The notes below the pieces were generated by a model. It was given only the letters and a program-made list of their open reading frames with translations. It was not told where the DNA came from and searched no databases. The translations under genes were made by a program, and so were the position numbers. A stretch of DNA of 64,000 bases from Chrysomallon squamiferum (lineage: Eukaryota > Mollusca > Gastropoda > Neomphalida > Peltospiridae), in assembly GCA_012295275.1 (NCBI GenBank), contig CM022679.1:4935157-4999156 (forward strand), in the 5' to 3' direction. Positions 31,589 through 44,542 of the stretch are shown piece after piece (position 1 is the stretch's first letter; each line of letters begins with the position of its first letter).

Positions 31589-33859
31589 CGAAGTTTCGCT
31601 TTAAGTTGATTACTAGATAACAATTTCGACCCTCTGAATAAAAGCACCTTCTTTAATCTCGATGGTGCCGTCGGCATGAATCATATAACTTAATAAATGG
31701 CTATGCTTACTTATAGAATTATCTGACAGAATCTTGTGAAACTAACCGACATCTGTGGTTTTGGGAACTGCTGAAGTTCTACAATGCTGGCTAAAATTGG
31801 ATTCATCCTAGCATCGTAAACATAGAATTACAGCCCATTTAAATTCTTTATGTTAAATAGCCTGCATTTATTTATTTATTCACGATGTTCTTGAAGGCTA
31901 TAAGTATACAACATTAATCTAATCTATGTGCAGTAATTATTCTTAAGAAAAAGAAAAGTCCCCTAGTACATAATCCTAAACAAATTATTTACTTTAGTTT
32001 ACTAAATTTTACATCTTTTTTCTGGTATGATTCTACTGAGTATTCTGAAAGAAATCATAATCGCTATCAGCGAGAGAGAAGCAGACGACAATCTGTCCAT
32101 CACTCATTCCAAATGTCTAGTAACCACATCTGTTAATACAGTTTCATTAATATAACAAAATATAGAATATAAAATGTTATCTCTAACAGAACAAAAATGT
32201 ACATATCTAATAATATAAAAATACAGTTAATATTTCAAAAAATATTAAATATATATTTACACATAAAAACTGATTTACATGAATTTAAATTAGTAAAAAT
32301 AATTTTTAAAAAAGAATGAAACCAACAAAATAAAAGTTTAGAAAAGTGAAGAAAACTATAACAATAAATAAATAAATAAATAAAATGTTAAGAAAATGCA
32401 CCTAATAAACAGCTGTGATAAAACAAGAGGTACACACACACACACGCAAACTAGAAAAGCTTCCAACCTGATTAATAGTGAAAATTACAAAACAGAAATA
32501 AAACACAATTTAAAAAGAAAATTAATATCAGTGTTCAAAACCAAGCTAGTGTTATTATTGAGAATATAAAATCTTCCTAATTAACTTTGTACAGATGTTT
32601 CTCCACTAAATAATTTTATCTAAATTAATATCAATAAAAACCATCCAAAACTCTGGTTTAACTGTTGTGGAGAAAAAATTCAGTTAATCATGGTAATGTC
32701 TGTGGTATCTTTGTTATCATTAAGTTTATGTTCGCATCAGGGTCAGAGAGGGTGGAAATGCACTGAGAACACTGAAGAGAGACTTGTAACATTTAAGTCA
32801 GATAGTGATCCATAAATGCAGTTGTCCCTCAGTTCATGATTTGGTAAATGCTGTTTTGTACAGCCTCCAACAATGGTTGACATGCAAGTCTGGTTAGATC
32901 ACTCTGTGAGGTGCTGATGACCATTTAGTAGTATCTGTTTTTGTACCTCCTAGCACTGTTCACATACGTTAATTATTCCTTGCCAGCAAATGATACTGTG
33001 GGCTTGTATCATTTGTCACAGTACGTGTGTCTGTTCCACCACTGTATTATTTTCGTTCGCAACCTGATCAAAACTCGACACCTAACACATGCATAACAAA
33101 TTCATTTCAGTGGTTATAGAAATATTTCCAATCTTAACATATTTTCTTTTTTAGTTTTTCCTGTGATTTTTCTGCTAAATTTAGCAGAACCGAAAGCTTC
33201 TATTTCATGAAATTCAGTTTAAATGTGGTCAAACTGACAAATACATTTCTGTTCAGTATGTGGTTATAATATGTTCTATATATGCCTACAAACTTTTAGA
33301 TAACAAGAAAAACAAACAACATCTTCATCGCCAATATAGCGTTTTTGTAAGCAGAAACAATTCAGATAATAAACCGAACAAACTTCTCATTTTATTTCAA
33401 GTGCGCATGTGCAAGAGGCAGGTGGCCGAACAACGGGACCAGTCATTGTCATTGTCATTGAATAATAGTTGGAATATATAGCAACAACAAGAACAACAAC
33501 AACAAAAGTAAGTAAATAAATAAATAAATAATTTAAAAAAAAAAGAAATAAAAAAACCCGATAATAAATATAATAATAATAATAATAATAATAAAGTTTA
33601 AGAAACAATTCGATTCTGGAATTTAAAACCTCTTAACGTGATTGCTCTTCGTATGGCTGATAACATTGGGCGTGAATTACCAACAACATCCACAATTCCA
33701 AATCGAAGGTTTATTTCACATCGAAATATTTTTCGCGATTCACCAAATTTGGATGGACTGTTAATTATGATGGTGTAAAGTTTCAGGGTTGCGGCGAGTG
33801 ATAGTATTAGTATATGGCATTTTTTTCCATTTATTTTATTTTATACATAATTATATAAG

Positions 33860-34240
33860 ACATGTAAAGACCCTTAAATCCAAAAATTATACATATAGTT
33901 ATATCAAACATGCTATAACACTTTAATACAAAGTTATACATGTAGTGAGTGTTATATTACGTATGTATGGACACTTAAACACAAAACCACATACAGCTAT
34001 ATTACATACGTGTAGACACTTAAATACAAAACCACACATAGTTATATTACACATGTATAGACAGTTAAATACAAAACAATACATGCTTTTATATTATATA
34101 TGCTTTGATACTTTAATACAAAGCTACACATATAGTTATGCTACACATGTGTAGACACCTAAATACAAAACCCCACTAGCTATTATATTATACACGTCTA
34201 GACAGTTAAATACAAAACCACACATAGTAATATTACGCAT
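33860..34240. repeat. Minisatellite of about 46-bp period
   Basis: Successive units carry GACA(C/G)TTAAATACAAAACC followed by CACATA, TTATATTACA and (C/T)GT(A/C)TA. Clear unit starts lie near 33970, 34015, 34060, 34105, 34155 and 34201, with more diverged units to the left. The unit length varies from about 45 to 49 bases. The copies are diverged, so the array is old or under weak homogenisation. Confidence 0.8.
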
Positions 34241-34491
34241 TTCATTTTATTTTATTTTATTTTATTTTATTTCTAATGTGTATTACAATAAAATTTCTTT
34301 CACTGTATTTAACTTCCATCTCCCGTACAAACAGCAAAACATGCGCATGACGTAAACAAGAATTTTTGTCGTCATACGTTTCGCGGATAAAGTATAAAAT
34401 GGAAGCTGAACATAAAATTTCGACATTTACAATTTCATATAAACTGTTTGAAAAAAAGAAAAAGAAAGAAAAGAAATTAAAGTAAGAACAT

Positions 34492-34531
<40 letters not shown>

Positions 34532-34583
34532 GCTGCTACTATTACTACTGCTGCTGCTGTTGCTGCTGCTACTACTACTACTA
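34492..34583. repeat. (ACT)n/(GCT)n microsatellite
   Basis: ACT repeats interrupted by two GCT blocks. Confidence 0.9.
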
Positions 34584-35034
34584 ATATAAATTTGATAAAC
34601 CCAAATTAAAATTTTGATATTTGAAAATAAACTATAAATAAATAAATAAATAAATAAATAAATACGTAAAAACATTTTTTTTTTATCTTGATGTATTATA
34701 AAAGTAAAGTAGTCTTAATAAATAAAAAAAAAATTCGAGAGTTTTGTATTTCAGTTATTGTTTTATTGATTTTCGAAAATTAACGATGTTCGCAGTCTTT
34801 TTGTTTTAAAATTATTTACGTTAGACAAAGTTTCGTAATATTTTCTGTTGTAACGGTGCTTTTTTAGTTATTAATTGAAAAGCATGCAGTTATACTTGAA
34901 TACTGTACGAAAATAGGCCTACTAACTGAGAGACAAAATGTTTCGGAATTTAATTACCGAAATCAAAAGACTATAAAGAATTCAGTATGTACTCTTCGAC
35001 CGCAGATGTTTTAAATAGAAACACAGCCAAACGG

Positions 35035-35115
35035 TATAAAGCGTTTTGGTGTTGTTTATGACGTTGGTGCCATCAGTGCTTTCTTTCGCGTCCGGCCTGC
35101 GAAGTATTATAAATA
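35035..35115 (+). promoter_or_regulatory. Two TATA-box candidates of the H1/PL-I-like gene
   Basis: TATAAAGC at 35035-35042 and TATAAATAG at 35108-35116 lie 119 and 46 bases before the ATG. The second would leave only about 15 bases of 5' UTR; the first would leave about 90. Metazoan histone genes typically have a TATA box and a short leader, so either could serve. Start mapping is needed to choose. Confidence 0.5.
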
Positions 35116-35153
35116 GCAACGTCGCTAATAACGTCAGACAATAGTTCGCACTG

Positions 35154-35900
35154 ATGGCCGGTTCAAGGATCACTAGATCTCGTTCGAGATCTATGGCATC
35201 GCGATCACGGTCAAGGTCCAGACGGAAATCCGTATCGATGTCTAGATCTAGAAGTCGATCTAGCTCGGCAGGAAAACCAGCTGATGCGAACTCTCGCCAT
35301 TCGCCATCAGGGGAACTCCCACCGGCTATGGTGCTCAAGGTTGTCGACGCCATTACTGCCGAAAAAGACAGAAAGGGGTCATCTTTACACGCAATTCGTA
35401 AACGCATCGCAGCTAATGCTAAGACTATGCCAATTAAGCTGCTCAATGGACAGATTAAGAAAGCCATTAAAAGGGGTTTGAACAGTGGCTACCTTGTTCG
35501 ACCAAAAGGATCAAAAGCCAGAGGTGCTATTGGTCGTTTCCGTATTGGGAAAATCCCAGGATTCCATGAATCACGACGACATCGAAGGAGCGGATCTCAC
35601 GGTGGTCATCACCGACGACATAAACGTCGTTCTCACAGCCGGAGTTCCAGTGGACATCATCGTCGTCATCGTCGTCATTCCAGGAGCAGGAGTAGCAGTC
35701 ATTCGCGTAGTCGATCCCATAGAAGGCGGGGCAGAAGGCGAGGTAGAAGGCGAAGGCGACACGGTCGTCGTCATCGAAGAGGTAGATCACATCATCGCCG
35801 TCGAAGGCGTAGGAGAAGAGGAGGAAGGAGGAGTCATCGTCGAAGAAAAGGAAGGGGAAGGAAGGGACGTAAGAGGGGACGAAAGAAAAAAGGCCATTAA
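35154..35900 (+). CDS. Histone H1-like / protamine-like (PL-I type) sperm chromatin protein
   Basis: An intronless 248-aa protein. Residues 1-50 are a Ser/Arg-rich N-terminus with repeated SRSRSR. Residues about 53-133 form a linker-histone winged-helix (H15) domain, with LPPAMVLKVVDAI, GSSLHAIRKRI, LNGQIKKAIKRGLNSGYLV and ending GAIGRFRIGK. Residues 140-248 are a tail made almost wholly of Arg, His, Ser, Gly and Lys, ending in Lys/Arg. A globular H1 core with Arg-rich rather than Lys-Ala-Pro-rich tails is the pattern of PL-I sperm nuclear basic proteins of molluscs, which compact sperm DNA. The SR dipeptides resemble known phosphorylation sites in such proteins. It carries a histone-type 3' end. 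An atypical somatic linker histone is possible; expression would decide. The identification of the H1 fold is firm; the sperm role is inferred. Confidence 0.85.
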   Translation: MAGSRITRSRSRSMASRSRSRSRRKSVSMSRSRSRSSSAGKPADANSRHSPSGELPPAMVLKVVDAITAEKDRKGSSLHAIRKRIAANAKTMPIKLLNGQIKKAIKRGLNSGYLVRPKGSKARGAIGRFRIGKIPGFHESRRHRRSGSHGGHHRRHKRRSHSRSSSGHHRRHRRHSRSRSSSHSRSRSHRRRGRRRGRRRRRHGRRHRRGRSHHRRRRRRRRGGRRSHRRRKGRGRKGRKRGRKKKGH

Positions 35901-35926
35901 ATAAATCGCCCGACCACAAAAACAAA

Positions 35927-35942
35927 GGCCCTTTTAAGGGCC
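35927..35942 (+). terminator. Histone mRNA 3' stem-loop
   Basis: GGCCCTTTTAAGGGCC forms a six-base-pair stem (GGCCCU with AGGGCC) and a four-base loop UUUA. It matches every position of the metazoan consensus GGYYYUHHUHARRRCC. It sits 26 bases after the stop codon and is followed by ACAA. A purine-rich candidate histone downstream element, AAGAATGA, lies at 35953-35960. This arrangement directs U7 snRNP cleavage without polyadenylation in replication-dependent histone genes. Confidence 0.88.
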
Positions 35943-36583
35943 ACAAAATCATAAGAATGAAATTTCTGTTCAGTCCTTCTTGCAAACAAATAATTGAAAT
36001 AAATATAATAAATTTAAATAATAATGGTGGTGGTGGTGATGATGATAATAACAATTATTATTATTATTACTGATAACTGCAACAACAACAACAACAACAA
36101 TAATAATAATAATAATAATGAAGAAATTATAACCGAATTTAATTATTAAAATATGAATTACTTCATATAACCGAGTCAATCCTCTCGTGAAAAACAAATG
36201 CAGGGATTCTGTAGTAAACATCTTTAGTATTTTTGTCTGAAACAAAACTAAAACAACAACAACAACGACGCCGATAATGACGATAATGGTGATGATACAA
36301 ATATTTCATGCTTGCACGCATACTGTATATTCTCATATTCTTTGATTCTATTATAATTATTATATTTAATCTTCCTCGAAGCTGAAGTATGTTCCTTCAT
36401 ATTCATTCGAATAAATACTGTTTATAAGTATTTTACATAAACCTTAATGTTAAAACTGTAACCAGCTTGACGTCTGTTTATAGAGGAAACTTGGGATTTA
36501 GTAATTAGACCTGAATTTTTATGTAATTATTATCCAGGGTGGTAATGTGTGATTATTATATTCTAATGTTATCTCGGATCAGG

Positions 36584-36641
<58 letters not shown>

Positions 36642-37601
36642 CAACAACAACAATATCATCACTAATAATAATAATAATAATAACAACAACAATAATAATA
36701 ATAATAATAATAGCAGTAGTAGTAGTAGTAATAGTAGTGGTAGTGGTTGTAGTAGTAGCAGTAGTAATAATAGTAGTAGTAGTGTTAATGCACTTACAAG
36801 TCTTAAAATACCTATGTAGATTATGTTTTCATTCAGGCTGAGATTCTATTTGTCTTCTAGACATAATAAATGAAAACAAATAATAACTTATTGTGGATAA
36901 CACTGCAACACAGTTTTCTGGATTTCTGGACTATGGTTCGGTATCTGTAATAATAAGATGTAGCAGAAGTAGCAGTAGTAGTTTCTATAGTTGTTGTTTG
37001 TTTCATTATTTATTATTGTTGTTGCTGTTGTTGTTCTGAACTCGTCTAATGAGCTGCAGCGAGAATCCCATTCTAACAAATGCCGCTTAAAGAGTTTATT
37101 GGTGCATGAAAATATATAAACTAGACTCTTTTTGAAATGAGGCAAAAACACTTAATCGCCGAGCAAAAACATTTGGGCAAGGAGTCTGGAGGCCTTAGAC
37201 ACAAACGAATTCATTTAGTGGATATTGTTTCTATCGGAATAGATATTTATATTTTATATTTTTTAAATAAAATCTTTGTATAAAAATATAAAAATATCGT
37301 CAATTTCGGTATGAGGCATTTGCCTCAATGTAGTTACGGCCATGATATTTATTATTTTTAATCACACACATATTATTATTGTTATTATTATATGTATCGT
37401 TTTCTGTGTTAAGGACACCCTTTCTTATTAGAGTTGCGTTCCATTTATTATATAGATGGCGCTATACTTGACTGATATCCTATCCTACGTTTTTCTCTTT
37501 TTTTGTTTGTTATTATTATTTTCTTACGGTACACTGGAGGAAACGCAGTCTACTTATTTTAGCAAATATTTTGTTGGGTTGTTTGTTAGCAGTATACAAA
37601 A
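35943..37601. other. Intergenic region between the H1/PL-I-like gene and CLUAP1
   Basis: Contains triplet microsatellites at 36020-36120 and 36578-36790. The CLUAP1 promoter should lie near its right end. I looked for an RFX X-box, common in ciliary genes, within 300 bases of the CLUAP1 start and saw no convincing full site. Confidence 0.65.
36578..36790. repeat. Compound triplet microsatellite (AAT)n (CAA)n (AAT)n (TAG)n
   Basis: About 210 bases of almost uninterrupted triplets switch motif four times, one base change per switch. Open frames through it are artefacts of stop-free triplets. Confidence 0.9.
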
Positions 37602-39439
37602 ATGTCTTACAGAGATTTAAGAAGTAAATATATGTTTGTTTATTGTTAGTGTAAAATCTGTAGCATTTAATGTTGCATTTTAGTGATATATTCTTTTATA
37701 ACACTACATATTAAACATGAGACTACCATTAAATGATTAATCTAAGACTATGTTACGTATGTAATGGTAATGTGATTAATAGTATCACTATCAATGTATC
37801 ATACTCTCAGTGTCCATGATATATAATACAGCATACTAATAACCAGATATAAGTGTTAATGTATGCATGCATTCTGACTTTTATATAAAACATTTATGTA
37901 TTTATTTCTGATTTCATTAATTAATAGATACACATAAAAGTAACAGTAATGCTAACAGGAATAATGAAATTGAAATCGAGTAAATTTAAATTACATTCTG
38001 TTCCATTTATTTGATGAAATATTTGATAGTTTTATTTCAGAACAAATTAAATTAGCTATTTAACAATTTATTATTATTATTGTTATTATTATTATTATTA
38101 TTATTATTTTTATTTTATTTTTGTTAAAGATTTTACAGAGATGATGAGAGCCCTTGGGTATCCTCGACTTATTTCAATGGAAAATTTTCGAACTCCAAAT
38201 TTTCCATTAGTTGCAGAAGTTTTGAGATGGCTTGTTAAAAGGTTATTGTTATTGTTATTATTATATGCTAAAATGAATGACTTAATTTTCATGTTCAAGC
38301 TAATGTTCCACAAATGGTATATAAAGGTTTAAGTATCAGTGTTTTCCTACATGACGATTTTGAAAGACATATATGCCATAATAGAACTTGTCATAATGTT
38401 AACAGAATGGCAAATATTCCTGTTAAATATGTAAGCTTAGATATTTTTATTTTAAGAAAGTGAAATCTGTTATAAGCTTAGGACAGTGTGTTTGGAAAAA
38501 GTAAAAGTTAAAGAAAATTATTAATGCAAATTTTGAAATCAAAATATGTTTTGATCAACAAAGATAATGATCAAAATAAATGGTTAAGAAAAATGAACTG
38601 TAATATTAAATTTATTTTCAGGTTTGATCCCACTGCTGATATGCATCCTGATATTGATACAGAGCAAGACCGAGTTATTTTTATCAAATCTGTGGCAGAA
38701 TTTATGGTAAAATATTTTTTATTTTGATACTACTTCCATCTTCTTAGCTCATATACTGAACTGAATATATCAGCTTATGATGAATATACTCAAACATTTT
38801 TATAAAATTCATGTTGAAAGAAAAGAAGAGACAACATGAAAATGTTACGAACAACCTATCATATACCTTCGAGATATTGATATCAAATGTTAATCTATTC
38901 TAGACATAGAGCCACATATCTTTGTCATAGAAACTGAAAAAGTATGACTGCATGAAATGTTTTAGTACTAGTTAAAAAATCAACTTGTTTGGTTCATTGT
39001 GCAAGGTTACAGTTAATAAATTGTTTATTTAATTTAAAAAACCTCATTAAAATTATTCTTACAAAATAAACAGAAACATCACTTTGATTCGTTTTGATTG
39101 ATATAAAAATAGATTTAGACTAGCATGTATATTTAAACATAATAATTTGTCAATAATTTGTTTTTGTTTGTAGACATGACAGACACACTAATAATAGTGA
39201 ATTAAGATGATACACACCAAGCTGTAGTTAGATTATTTCTTCACACAACCACATATATATATTATACAGTAAATTCCTGCCAGTGAGGATTTCCAAAATT
39301 CAACATTTTCACCAGACCTTCAACTGTGTCTTATTGATAACCTTTCTTTTTTTTCTTTTTTCTTTTTTATATGACAAATCACTATTTCCTACAACCTTAG
39401 ACTGTCCTTATTATTTTTATTTTACGGTAACAAAAAGAT

Positions 39440-39479
<40 letters not shown>

Positions 39480-42400
39480 TTTGCTGGGAAGTATATATAA
39501 TGTGTATTTAAGTAACTAGTGTGTTTATAAATGTTAATGGTTATTTTCTTCATACAGGCAACTAAAGCCCATATTAAACTCAACACGAAGAAGCTGTATC
39601 AGTCAGATGGTTATGCTGTGAAGGAGATGTTGAAAGCAACATCAGTCTTGTACAATGCTATGAGAACGAATGTAGCACAAGCCCTTGAACAAAATGATAG
39701 TGATCCATTGGAAAATATTACCTTTGATATTTCCAGCAAGGTTTGTGTCAGTGTCATTTCTGTTTTATTTTTATGTCCGTTAGTATATTATTATTATTAT
39801 TATCATCATTTGCTTTGTATATATTTTTATTAGTTTCTAATATATAAGCCTGTAGACGTGACCAGTTCTCTTAAAAGATACACGAAGTAACAGTTTTTGA
39901 GTCTAGGTTATCTAGAAACTACAAAAAAAAAAAAAAAAAAAAAAAAAAAATTAAAGATGTTGCTGAAATTTCTATTGCTTTCTGAAGCTGACAATTTTTT
40001 TAACATGAAAAGGATGTTTTCAGCAAAATATAGAAAATGAAAATACATACAGGAAATATCTATTGTTCATGCATATGGCAGTGACTTAGTGTATCTTTCT
40101 TGGGAATGGGTCAAGAATTTAATTTAAATTTCTTGCTAATGCACACAAGCGCTGACTAAAGAAATGATTGCTTGTTTGAAATGAGATGTCATTTATTAGG
40201 CTTCTAATGTATATATTTTTAATATTTCTAATACAGATAATTAATTTAAAAGAGATATAAGATACAGTTTGGAAAATAATCGCTTCCGTAGTTAACATTA
40301 GATTTATTTATAATGCTTGTAGCTTAGTTTGGTTTTCTCTAAGCTTAACTCTGTATAGTTTTCTGATTAAAATTTTGGTATTGTCTTTAACTGGTGAGGT
40401 TTAACTCTGTCTGTAAATAGTTAGCAATTAAATAATAATCATTTATCTTATAAAGTCTAGAAAGTTTGTAAATAACTTCATATGTTGTAGTATTGTATAT
40501 CTTTAAAATCAATTCCATTGTTAGATTTAACCAGTTTTATATTTAGCATGAATAGTTGATCTTATTTATTCAATTTCTTTCAATCCTAGATTTTAATTGA
40601 TCTATGAAATTATGAAAATTTTTAAATATAAAATAATAAAGATATCTGATATACTATTTTGACATAGTGGTTGTTATAAACAGGATATTATTTTCAGTTT
40701 TTAAAAACACACAAATAAAATGTTTTTTTATTTTAGTAATTTATTTTATCTTATGTAATTATTTCATTCATTTTGGATTAGAATACTTAAAAAAAATTAA
40801 TATGTTTAATGATGGTTAAATTTGCTTTTATTTAGAATATTTAATTAATGTGAACTATTAAATATATATTTTTTTCCTTTCACTAAAAGCTATCTTCAGG
40901 ATTATATGAGGTATTGTACTAGAGTAAAAATTAAGTACATTTTATTTAAACCTAATTCACTTAGAAGAAAAAAAACATTACACTGTAGCAAACCTTTTGT
41001 GAAAACACTTCATTTTATTAAAAAACGTTTATATTTATATTTGAGGCTACTGTTTTAATTACATTTTTCGTATATATTGTATGTCACTGCTAACATTCTC
41101 TGCATCACAGTTTAAAAATAATTAGCAATTTAATTAATTCTTTTGATAATTCATTTAACCTAAATTAAGTGGGTTTTTTTTATTTGTATTTATATTTTCG
41201 TAAAAGTATGTTTAATCACATTTTTATATTATTATATATCTTTAGTTGATTTGATTCTAAATAGTAATATAACTGAAGGTAGTTATATGAAAATGTCTTT
41301 ATTCTAATTCACTTAATCATATTGTTTTAAATCTAGCATTATAAAATATACTTACAAAAACAAGTTGTTAGGCTTGTTAGGATTGTATCACATATATTAT
41401 AAATATGTACACAAATACATTCTCACTATTGCTTTGTGCACTAGACAGTATAAATAGGACACATTAATAACACTAAAGTATGTCAGATGATAATATTTAA
41501 TTTGAACTACATTTTGCCTCCGAACATTTCTGAGATTTTAATGGTAAGTATGAAGGTAAGTGGTAGAGTGGATGGATATATGTGGTATTCTGCCTCATGA
41601 TTGGAAAAATTGTTTCAAAAAGGAATTGCTGATGCTAATCAGACTTGGTTATCATATACTCTTAAACAATGTCTTGTTAGAATACCTAGTGATAACAAGT
41701 AGGAAGAATTGTTATGTATTTATGAAAAAGGTGGTGAGTAAATGGAAGGGAAAGAGCAGAAATTCAGGAAGACTGGGAAAGATTGAAAGAGAATGCTGTG
41801 TATTTTTATATGTTTGTTAAATGTTTCAATCAATCCTATGTTTGATGCTGAACCCAAGTGTTAAAAATGCATCTTAAATAAAAGCAACTTTCAAGTTTTA
41901 TTATCATTGTTATAATGGAGTTTTAATAATAGAAAATATTATTGTTTTTATTTAATGAAATAATATTTATGATCTCTGCATTATGATTGTTCCGTTGTGT
42001 CGTTGTTCGTGAAATAATGTTATAAAGTTTAGTGTTAATATTCAGACAAAGTTTCATCATTGTTTTTATCTTTACTGTTATCAGATTAATCCTTTGAAAG
42101 AAACAATGCATCTGTCTTTAAAATTCAAACAATGTTTCATGTTTGTTTTTGTTTTTCTGTTTTCAGATTAATGATCTCAAAGATGCGAGACGTTTGGCAT
42201 CAGAAATCACAACTCGCGGAGCAGGCTTATATGACTTGCTGGAGAAAGAAGTTGATCTTAGGGTAACACACAGTTTTCTTTTTAATTAATACTTATTATA
42301 TTCAACACCCATTTGAATGTAAATGTTATATGTGTTGTAAGTTGTTAGCAGGTGATTTGTGACATTATGTTTTTAATAATAAAATTTAACATCCATTTTT

Positions 42401-43406
42401 GTTTTTTCCTTCTTTGATAGTCAAAGTTTAACATTTTCTAATCCACTGATTTGATGCCAACATGATTATTTACATTTTTAGCCTGTGTTTCATTTTCTTT
42501 TAGGATCTTTTTAATATTTAATTCTTTTTTTGTAATTTTGACTTTCAGGAACAAAGAGTTGCAGTTCTGGCAAGGACATTAGAAATAAATGAGGTTGAGA
42601 ATGGTCTGCATTCATCCATAAAAGCAGTTGAGGTATGTTAATCTCAGCTTTTCTAAAATGTTAAAATTATATCTTATTTTCTGAATAATGAAAACAAAAC
42701 TCAAACAATGTGTTTAGTTTGCATCTTCATAAAACTAATATGGTTAAGTGACTTAAAGCAATATGCCAGAATGACATTTTGTTTCTGTTGCTAGGAATAA
42801 CAAAATAAATAATTTTTGTAGATGTTAAATGCCAACTGGTTCATTTTTATTATTATAAATCTCATCATTATAATTTGTGTTTCTTTCACATGTTTGTTAT
42901 TATTATTATAGTCATTGGCGTGTCTGTTACATTTTTATTGTTTTGATCACCAACATTATCTGTATCCATTACATTTTTATAGTTCTTAGTAATCATTATT
43001 GTCATCATTTGGGTCTGAATTATTACAGCAATCATCACCATTATTAATATTATGACTGAAAAATATTATTATTTGTATCATTTGTCAGGCTGAGATAGCT
43101 AAAACTATGAACATGCTGGACAATGTGGCATCAGATGAAGCAAACCTCGAAGCAAAGATTGAGAAAAAACGAAGTGAACTCGAGAGAAACCACAAACGAT
43201 TAGCAACATTACAGAGTGTCAGGTGTGTGTTGTTTGTTTGTATTGTGAATATCTCTGCACTGGTTCACAGCACACTGGCAGAATGCCTGCCTGGACAGCG
43301 ACTAGTTTTATGACTGGCTCTGGGCACTGTGGTGCAGAGCTTGTCTAGCTAGTTCTGTTAAAAATCAATCTTAAATTTTGTTATTTATCTTTGCCTTTAT
43401 ATTGTA

Positions 43407-43443
<37 letters not shown>

Positions 43444-44486
43444 TTGTTCATGGTTTTTATGTATTTATTTTTCTCATTTTTATTTATTTATTTATTTTCC
43501 ATTTTTCATGTACATTGCCACAAATATTTATTTTTACATTCTATATATATATATATATATTTGTTCATTTTATTTTTTGTTCATTTTTTATTTGTTCATT
43601 TTTTTCATATATGTTACCACAAATATTTATTTTTTAGATATTCTTCATATTTATTTATTTGTATTTACCTTTTAGGCCTGCTTACATGGACGAGTACGAG
43701 AAACTGGAAGAAGACCTGCAGAAACTGTACGAGACATACATGATAAAATTCAGAAATCTCGCTTTCCTCGAACAGCAGCAGGACGAATACTACAGAGTGG
43801 AGCAGGACAAACTGGAGGTGAGACGAGTTCATAATTCAAAGTTGAGTGAATGGTCTGATAAAATTCTTTACACTTCCAAGTTATTATTTTACCACCTTGG
43901 AGGATGAGCTGCCATTACTCATTACAACAAGGCATGACAATAAAACGATTACTGTTTGAGAAGGTTTGAAAAGCACAGGGTCGTATTTGTCTGTAAGCTA
44001 AAAACCTACAGTGTATGGTTTCACTGTTAGATGGAAATAATGATTTTAATTATAATAATAGCAACTGTAATAACAAGAATCATTTTGTCAACTATAATGA
44101 TTATATTGTAGATTGTGCCATCAGACAGTTTATAATAATGTTTGATTTTGTTTGATAGATTAGTTTGTGTGGCTTTACATGCTTTGGCTCAGTGATTGTG
44201 TATGATTATGTTTGTTTTTAGGAAACCGAGGCTGCACTCAAACTTATGGCAGAGAGAATACGAAGTGAAGAGCGAAAACAAGATCAGATAACTCCAGATG
44301 ATGATCAAGATGACATGTTTGGTATGTATTAGTTATAAATCAAAATTATTATGTTAGTCTATTAGACTACGTAGTTGTTTATTTATTTACTTTTTAAATG
44401 TACTTACAATTCTTCAGTGAAGAAAGATTTTCATCCTATACTGTAATTTAGAAAGAAAGACACATTAGAGTTTATATAAATTGTAT

Positions 44487-44542
<56 letters not shown>

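Larger units (their letters stand above)
31568..35107. other. Intergenic region between ClC-7 and the H1/PL-I-like gene
   Basis: The ClC-7 promoter presumably lies next to 31568. The remainder is AT-rich, with a minisatellite (33860-34240), an ACT/GCT microsatellite (34492-34583) and AAAT repeats (34633-34666). No additional gene was recognised on either strand. Confidence 0.65.

Noticed and set aside
34427-34675. Poly-Ser open frame on the minus strand
   Set aside because: Encoded by the ACT/GCT microsatellite; no flanking coding sequence.
35485-36054. 139-aa plus-strand and 175-aa minus-strand open frames over the tail of the H1/PL-I-like gene
   Set aside because: The Arg/His/Ser-rich tail is built of CGT/CAT/CGA triplets, which keep other frames open. 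The alternative proteins are low-complexity Val/Glu or Asp-rich with no family resemblance.
36539-36841. Poly-Ile/Thr/Val open frame
   Set aside because: A translation of a compound triplet microsatellite.
37300-37601. RFX X-box upstream of CLUAP1
   Set aside because: Only half-site-like words (for example GTTGCG near 37434) are present; no acceptable two-half site was found.
41560-41820. 86-aa open frame in CLUAP1 intron 4
   Set aside because: Looks more protein-like than its neighbours, but matches no family I know, has no splice partners in phase with CLUAP1, and lies within a large intron.
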